The notes under the pieces were generated by a model. That model saw nothing but the letters and a program-made list of their open reading frames with translations. It was not told where the DNA came from and searched no databases. A stretch of DNA of 6,509 nucleotides from Paracoccaceae bacterium (lineage in GTDB: Bacteria; Pseudomonadota; Alphaproteobacteria; Rhodobacterales; Rhodobacteraceae): the NCBI GenBank assembly GCA_007131465.1, contig SLQN01000391.1, positions 1 to 6,509 on the forward strand. Reading direction: 5' to 3'. Shown one piece after another: positions 6,467-6,509 of the stretch; positions within the stretch are counted from its first letter, which is position 1, and each line of letters opens with the position of its first letter. The position numbers were made by a program, and so were the translations under genes.

Positions 6467-6509
6467 ACAGGAAAATATAGATAAAACAGAGAGTAAACGC
6501 GGGAATTCA

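Noticed and set aside
6464..6469. Perfect TTGACA on the plus strand, a possible promoter for a divergent gene beyond the window
   Set aside because: No acceptable -10 box lies 16 to 18 bases downstream. The hexamer overlaps the right arm of the inverted repeat, which may explain it.
6503..6508. GAATTC at the right end of the window
   Set aside because: A single restriction-type hexamer carries no biological meaning here.

Overview
The base composition (GC-rich coding DNA), gene types and compact, overlapping gene starts suggest an alphaproteobacterium. A halotolerant or marine Rhodobacterales-type organism is the best guess, but the window holds no taxonomic marker. It contains two functional blocks that converge near position 2600.

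The left block (1 to 2567, plus strand) is the 3' end of an oligopeptide/dipeptide-type ABC transporter operon. It has a DppD/OppD-type ATPase cut by the window's left edge, then a complete DppF/OppF-type ATPase overlapping it by 4 bases (ATGA). A GntR-family regulator of the FadR/FCD type follows, most likely starting at a TTG codon inside the end of the second ATPase gene. The binding protein and the two permeases are presumably upstream, outside the window. The regulator probably controls this uptake operon, but its ligand cannot be read from the sequence.

The right block (2639 to 6377, minus strand) is a complete ectoine biosynthesis operon in the order ectA-ectB-ectC-ask. EctB aminates L-aspartate-semialdehyde to diaminobutyrate, EctA acetylates it, and EctC cyclises the product to ectoine. 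The terminal ask gene encodes the ectoine-specialised aspartokinase that feeds the first step of the precursor pathway. There is no ectD (ectoine hydroxylase) and no MarR-type ectR inside the window.

Upstream of ectA (6378 to 6509) is an AT-rich control region. It carries a plausible minus-strand promoter and a 29-bp imperfect inverted repeat that touches the proposed -35 box, which makes it a candidate operator. A bulged hairpin sits between ectC and ask just before a poorly marked ask start, and competing GC-rich hairpins lie between the converging blocks. No gene-free stretch exceeds 300 bases. I found no RNA genes, mobile elements or CRISPR arrays. The pathway is well known; the less usual points are regulatory details and a few residue substitutions.
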